Below, piece after piece: positions 59,157 through 64,000 of a stretch of 64,000 nt of DNA. Made by a program: the position numbers and the translations under genes. The DNA is from Symsagittifera roscoffensis. Its lineage: Eukaryota; Xenacoelomorpha; Acoela; Convolutidae. The stretch spans positions 81,205,574 through 81,269,573 of the forward strand of contig NC_087063.1 of NCBI RefSeq assembly GCF_963678635.1, read 5' to 3'. Positions within the stretch are counted from its first letter, which is position 1; every line of letters starts with the position of its first letter. The notes beneath the pieces were generated by a model that searched no databases, was not told the DNA's origin, and saw only the letters and a program-made list of their open reading frames with translations.

Positions 59157-59843
59157 CACTCAGTAAAAAGAGAAAAAAAATTAGTTTATAATGGTTTTTT
59201 TTCAGTCTCCATAAACTTAAAAAATAATTGATAATAATCAATTATAAGGTATTATTAAGGTTTTTCGAAACAAAAAAAAAGATAAAAAATCTATTATTAT
59301 CAATTATAATCGAATATATTTTTTAAAAAAATCTGAAAAATTATTGAATTATACTCCATATTATTCAACAAACGTCATTTTTCATCTTGTTTTTTTTTGT
59401 TTTGTTTCGTGTGTTCTTCAGTTGATATCTTTTCTTACTGTTTACTGTTTACTGTTTACTGTTTACTTTCTTACTGCTTACTGTTTACTGCTTATTTTGT
59501 TACTGTTTACTGTTTACTGATTTCTTACTTCTCACTACGTTTTACTGTGTTTTCATGTAGAATTGCTAAATTATAATCTTGTCAAATAATGTTCGATAAA
59601 AAAAGGATTATAATCTTTATAGTAAATTAAAAGAAGTTTTAAGAGATTAAAAGAGATTTTCAGAAAAGTTACAATCAATTAAAAAGCTTTATAGTTTTCA
59701 TTAAAATATCACCAAAATGTTTTCATTATAATGTATTAGAAATTGTTTAAGCATCTAAATTTGGAGCTTATAAATAATTATAACTTTGCTAGAAGTAAAT
59801 TATAATTAAAATATAAGTGATTATTTTTTCTTTCTACTGAGTG
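59157..59843. mobile_element. Terminal-inverted-repeat element, about 690 bp
   Basis: The left end CACTCAGTAAAAAGAGAAAA (59,157-59,176) is mirrored by the right end (59,820-59,843), whose reverse complement reads CACTCAGTAGAAAGAAAAAA. The interior is AT-rich with TAATCAATTATAA motifs and a TTTACTG heptamer array. There is no coding capacity and no clear target duplication. A lone right end of the same family is at about 20,325-20,345 (TCTTTTTACTGAGTG). Confidence 0.7.
59434..59520 (+). repeat. TTTACTG heptamer microsatellite
   Basis: About a dozen near-perfect copies of TTTACTG or TTACTG(T/C) run in tandem, with short interruptions. The array lies inside the terminal-inverted-repeat element. 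Confidence 0.9.
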
Positions 59844-60573
59844 CGTGTATAACGAAATTAATTTAATGAACGCTGAAAACTTTTTTAAATTTTCCGATTA
59901 ACGTGCTTAATCAGGTACAAGAATCGCAATGATTCTCGAACTTGACAATTTATTTCTTGATATTTTTGAGTCAACGGATATTCGAGAAAAAAATTCCTCA
60001 GAAGCAGAATACGAAGTAGATTACGCATATTGAAAACTTTTGGTTTGACAACCAAGAATGCATTTGTCGTGTTTACAAATATTCAAAAAAATGAGTTCAA
60101 ATAATAACATGAAACGCATAAAGAGAACTTATCTGTGTTTTATAAAGAAAAAAAATGAAGTTTTCGACGCTCAATGAGGAGTCTTCATCAGACGCCGATG
60201 CAGCCATTGGAATTTTCAAACGCAAAGTTATCGAATAAAACTCACGCGAGCTGTATCTTCTCAGTTCGTAACAAGAGAAGTTGTTTTAATAGAAAGAAAA
60301 AATTAAGAATAATCAAAATAAGCCGTTTTTACCGTGGTTAGTTTCTAACGAACAATATTTTACTCGCTTGTACGAACATTAAGCAGCAAAATGTCCACGT
60401 AAAATCATAAAACGCAGCTGTTTGTGATAAAAACGCAGCTTGGTCTAGCAGTCTCTGTAATTATGAAAAAAAAACAGTAAAAGCAATTTGCATATCATGA
60501 TAAAAACAAGTTAGTTGTGTGGTTCTTTGTCATCTTTTAACTAAAATAATACAAAGTTCTCTGCTTCTGCAAT
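59844..60573. other. Downstream of the TMEM151-type gene, nothing recognised
   Basis: AT-rich, probably 3' UTR and intergenic sequence. No further exon, RNA or repeat was identified. Confidence 0.4.
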
Positions 60574-60899
60574 TTACGTATTGACTTGGTTGGATATGGT
60601 GGTTTGTTGGAGACAAAAAAGAGGGGGGATTGGCGGTAACCGCATGGGGAGATAACGCTGGGAGGTCACATGATTTGAAGGTGGGGGAGGGGGGTTGTTG
60701 TCGTATCGGGTTCCAAACACTTTCTCCACTGTACAGCTGACGTGGGTGGTTTTGAGGGTTAAAATGAGTATGTAGGGCCAAGAGAGGAGGCAACAGGTGG
60801 CAATCCAGAAGCCCATCTGGCTCATGTACCACGGAAGTCTGGATCCCTCCTGGAACAGAGTGAGGTCTTCCTGCCATTCTACGTCTGTCAGATTCATGC
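60574..60899 (-). CDS. TMEM151-family membrane protein, putative last exon
   Basis: The acceptor ttgtttggtttcag is followed by GC, completing a Gly codon, then MNLTDVEWQEDLTLFQEG and SRLPWYMSQMGFWIATCCLL, SWPYILILTLKTTHV, and SCTVEKVFG. This aligns colinearly with the vertebrate TMEM151 segment that runs GMHL...V...PPWY, then a transmembrane helix with LSWPLR, then HYHVEKLFG. The WY-helix-LSWP-VEK(V/L)FG order is diagnostic. The hydrophobic run at about residues 27-47 is the last transmembrane helix. The tail (TRYDNNPPPPPSNHV onward to a TAA at 60,574-60,576) is Pro-rich and shorter than in vertebrates. The function of TMEM151 proteins is poorly known. Confidence 0.85.
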
Positions 60900-61295
60900 C
60901 TGAAACCAAACAAGCTTTTTTATATAGTGATTTTGTCCAATATTGAGCTGTTAAGCTCTTAAACAAGAATAACTTATGAACCCTTGGTTAAAAGATACAT
61001 ACAATCGATTTGATAAATTTCTTGGCAGAGCAAGGTAGCCTCACTCACAGCACCAACCACGGATATAACCATGAGCCTAAAACCTCGCTAACTCTCCCTC
61101 AAATGACCTTTTTATATCTCGATGTACTTTTCGTTCGCTTCAGTCTTCTGATAAAATGGTCTTTCAGCAGCAATTGGTCTTTCTCTTCTTTGCCATTGGA
61201 ATATCCTTCTCCAGGGCAGCCCTGAAACCTGCTCTCCACTGCTTCTGTCCTCCTGTCAACCCAATTTGAACAGTCCTGCAAATCGACTAGTTTAC

Positions 61296-61343
61296 CGTGA
61301 CTTTCAAAGCTCGACATGCAATCCCGAAAAGCTATGACTTTGC
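61296..61343 (-). CDS. TMEM151-family protein, 48-nt microexon
   Basis: Acceptor tttatgtaatag and donor CACG|gtaaac bound 48 nt: GC, fifteen codons (KVIAFRDCMSSFESH) and a G that joins GC of the next exon to make Gly. The resulting DCMSSFESH-GMNL aligns with the DDYMEAREGMHL stretch that precedes the conserved block in vertebrate TMEM151. A longer reading to 61,108 ends at another donor in the wrong phase. The preceding exon, which should end in phase 1, was not found in the remaining 2.7 kb. Confidence 0.55.
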
Positions 61344-61829
61344 CTATTACATAAACACAACAATTTAAAGTCAAGTAACTGAAAATAGACAAATGATTCT
61401 TAGACAGAAGACTTGAAAACTTAACTATTATTCAAAAACGATGCTATAAAACAAATTGATAGTTGAAATGTTACCTTATCATACGCTTTTTAGCTTACTT
61501 GACATTTTAAGTGAACGATCCCACAACGAACCCTTAGCTCTACAGTTTACAACCTTCATCTCCTGCCAGAAAATTTTTTGCAACTTCGAAAATAAAACAG
61601 AGATTCGGGTTATCTTGACAATTCCGTTTAATTTGATAATTTTGTCCTCTTCACAAATCTGCATGCTATTTCAACACGATACACCTTCCTTACGTCCTTT
61701 GTATCTAAGGTTCTCTTATCCTCCAGTCTTTCGAGGTACAACTTACTTCCATATTTCTCTCTCGGGTTGAGATTTAGAGTGTAGCATGAATTAACAAACC
61801 AACTTACCAACCGAACTACCAGGAAAAAA
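61344..61829. other. Upstream intron of the TMEM151-type gene, no exon found
   Basis: Open frames exist on both strands (for example 61,456-61,770 plus) but show no TMEM151 or other family signature. Confidence 0.4.
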
Positions 61830-63110
61830 GTAAGCCTTGATCAACGCGAACGCGACATCACACTGAAACGCCTGCAAAAAATTTCAGCGGATTGAAAAAG
61901 CAAGAAACGACAAAGATACGGATGTCAGCATCATCGAATCGAAAACAGAAAAAGCAGCCTTGCTGCAGCAATTCGAACAGAAGACACTGTATCTTTTGAC
62001 CATAACTCTGAAGATGCAACAAGCAGAAACATCTTCGTCACCGTCACAGAAAATAAAAATCAACTGAGCAACAGTATTGACATCCCCCGCAAAATGATGA
62101 AAAGTCTAGAAGCATCGCAATCACTTCAGTAATTACCGCATCAGCATCTGCAACGACACTTCTTCACCAATCACAGCTCTCACGACATCAAAAACTAATG
62201 AACCAGCAGCAGATTCAGCATCAAAAACAGCCATCAATTTTCAACAGCAACATCAGCAAGAAGATAGGAAATTAATTCAGACGACAACAATCAACCCACT
62301 TAATAGTTTCAAAATCCCGATCAGATTGACCATCATCATCAATATCAACGGCATCATCAACAACCTCAGCAAACATTTTAGCCTGATTCTTTGGTTACCA
62401 AAGATCAGGAAGGAATTGTTTGACGGCGACCATTAAAATTGAGAATGTAGTTCGAACCATATCAAGCGACAGTGCACAACCAACCAATTTTGCTGATGCC
62501 GAAAAATTGAACCACCTCCAGACACTGACCATAGGAAGAGCAAATCAATCAAAAACTGGGTTTGCCTGCAACAACCCATTGTATACGACAGCCCTGCAAG
62601 AATTTCTGAGAAAACGTGGACAACTAGACTTCCTTGTCAACAATTTCATCAGGCAAATACACAATTTTTGATCGCCATCGACTCATCCCAAGGACCCGCC
62701 CATTGAGTTCGCTTTTTGTCGGCAGCAACCTTGTTGAAACCTTCCAGACTGTTGTATTTGCAAATGACCTCAATTCGACCATCTATGTACAATTGCAGTC
62801 AACAACCTGCATCACACATGAACGAGTACAATTTACCCAGAGTCTATTGAACAACAGTATCCGGCAGCTAAATCGTGCAATTTAACGACAGTTTACGCAA
62901 GCTTTTCTTAACCTGTGACTACCTTCCTCATGAAAATCTCTCTAACATCAGCAACAGTTCAAACATTCATCGTAAATCGACTGAATCTAACCGTAAAAAG
63001 GACAACAAACAATAAAATCGAAACTAAAGCAACAAAAGGTTTTAATAGAAATGACGCAACGTTCAAGCAATCTGCCAACTGGACCACTACTTTTCCTTTT
63101 GCGCTAAAAA
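61830..63110 (+). pseudogene. Unidentified coding-like relic rich in Gln/Ser/Thr
   Basis: Base composition shifts to higher GC and to CAN-rich codons (CAGCAGCAGATTCAGCATC near 62,203; CATCATCATCAATATCAACG near 62,331). One plus-strand frame reads in pieces as QRERDITLKRLQKISAD, TEDTVSFDHNSEDATSRN, IFVTVTENKNQLSNSIDIP and, at 62,634-62,885, SSLFVGSNLVETFQTVVFAN. Stops and frameshifts break it throughout. It has the look of a decayed protein gene, perhaps a retroelement structural gene, but I recognise no family. Confidence 0.35.
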
Positions 63111-63129
63111 AATTGTTTGTTTGAGTACG

Positions 63130-63910
63130 AAAAATAGTTTGCGGTTGAAAAAAACACGAAAAAAAACACGAAAAAAATTGGGGGGGGGGGCAATTTCAAA
63201 AATACTTCGTCGCTATCAAAAAAACGCTAGTCATACATTTTCCATATATGGAAATTGTATGATTAGCATTTTTTTTGACAAACCTTTTTTTTCTTTTTTA
63301 TGAAGTACGATATACCAAAACAAGAGAAAAGTTTTTTCAAATTTCGACGGCAACATTTCAACAAAATGTATGAAACTTGTATGATTAGTATTTCTTCATA
63401 CACTTAGCTTATGGAATTGTATGATTAGCATTTTTGGTCTATGGAGGACAACCCGGGCTTTTATCAAAAATGTGTTTTTCGACTTTAAATTTTTTCTCAT
63501 AATTTCTGGGTTCTGGTCGTAACCGAACAGACGTGATAAAGAACGTAGTTCTTCATTGTTTGAAGTACCAAAGGCTTAACGGTCTAATATGTACAACCTG
63601 AACGAAGAATTCTACCACAAACAAACAAACAAATATTTCAGTTTAGAATTTGAGTGTTTTTTGAAGTAATCTTGTTCATCGCTCAGGTTTGAAAAAAGTG
63701 AACAAAAAAAATGGCACCTCTGAGTATTCAGAACTACGATACGCATACGAAACTAAATTAAAAACTTGGAGAAAATGTTTCTTTGAGAGCAATTGCATTT
63801 TGCACTTAAAGTAATCCGAAATAGTTTTTTGGGCGCACTTAAAAACTGTTTTTTGTGGCGTGACCATTAAAAAAGTTAATCATACAATTTTCATTCAAAG
63901 AAAACTTATG
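63130..63910. repeat. CCCGGGTTGACC palindrome family, copies at window end
   Basis: Contains CATTTTCCATATATGGAAAT (about 63,235-63,254) with ATTAGCATTTTT beside it, a second GTATGATTAGCATTTTTGGT, the terminus GACAACCCGGG (63,449-63,459), and GGTCGTAACCGAACAGACGT near 63,516-63,535, all family markers. A G11 run is at 63,180-63,190. No gene was seen to the window end. Confidence 0.6.
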
Positions 63911-64000
63911 ATGAGTTTTTTTTCCAATTTTTTTCTGAGACGATACGCCGAGTTTTTTTGCTACAACAACGAAAAAAGTTTTCCATAGTTGTTCAAACCA

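Noticed and set aside
61108-61295. Longer reading of the TMEM151-type microexon to a donor at 61,108
   Set aside because: That donor leaves phase 0, which would shift the frame of the conserved next exon. The GTAAAC donor at 61,295 fits in phase and gives a better alignment.

Overview
The window is AT-rich animal nuclear DNA. Coding exons are short islands of higher GC, separated by GT-AG introns full of decayed transposons. The phylum cannot be fixed from sequence alone. An invertebrate metazoan fits the TMEM151-type exon, the multi-exon SH3 gene, the HEPN/NB-ARC gene, and the Penelope-like and Ty3/Gypsy relics. There are no operons, rRNA, convincing tRNAs or CRISPR arrays.

Three genes are supported, all on the minus strand. 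(1) A seven-exon gene runs from 31,402 down to about 1,246. Its exons encode a low-complexity Pro/Ser-rich chain and then an SH3 domain split by an intron. Codon phase is compatible at all six junctions, and one intron is 19.7 kb. Its 5' end was not found. (2) A compact two-exon gene at 54,580-58,409 encodes an inferred 821-residue protein with a HEPN-like domain carrying an Rx4H motif, an NB-ARC/STAND NTPase and a helical TPR-like C-terminus. It has a TATA box upstream and AATAAA 35 bp past the stop. (3) The 3' part of a TMEM151-family membrane-protein gene lies at 60,574-61,343 as two exons.

The rest is repeats. 0.9-1.3 kb: a foldback element overlapping the 3' end of gene 1. 4-5.5 kb, and dispersed elsewhere: a family ending in CCCGGGTTGACC with ATATAT-centred palindromes. 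6.8-8.9 kb: a broken Penelope-like element (RT plus GIY-YIG). 16.3 kb: an exact 88-bp tandem duplication. 17.6-18.3, 23.4-23.6 and 27.6-28.3 kb: three copies of a terminal-inverted-repeat element, two of which hold arrays of the palindrome GCGGANTCCGC every 17-20 bp. 18.4-21.0 kb: a long inverted repeat. 29.9-30.3 kb: a hAT-like element with a perfect 8-bp target duplication. 37.4-42.8 kb: a CpG-rich 24-bp minisatellite of about 5.4 kb. 42.8-49.7 kb: a retroelement graveyard with a Gypsy integrase relic. 59.2-59.8 kb: another terminal-inverted-repeat element.

The three genes share no obvious pathway. The best candidate for an unusual system is the HEPN-NB-ARC-TPR protein. Its architecture (nucleotide-binding switch, sensor repeats and a putative RNase effector) resembles STAND-type innate immune receptors. 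The second is the transposon-borne array of evenly spaced palindromes.
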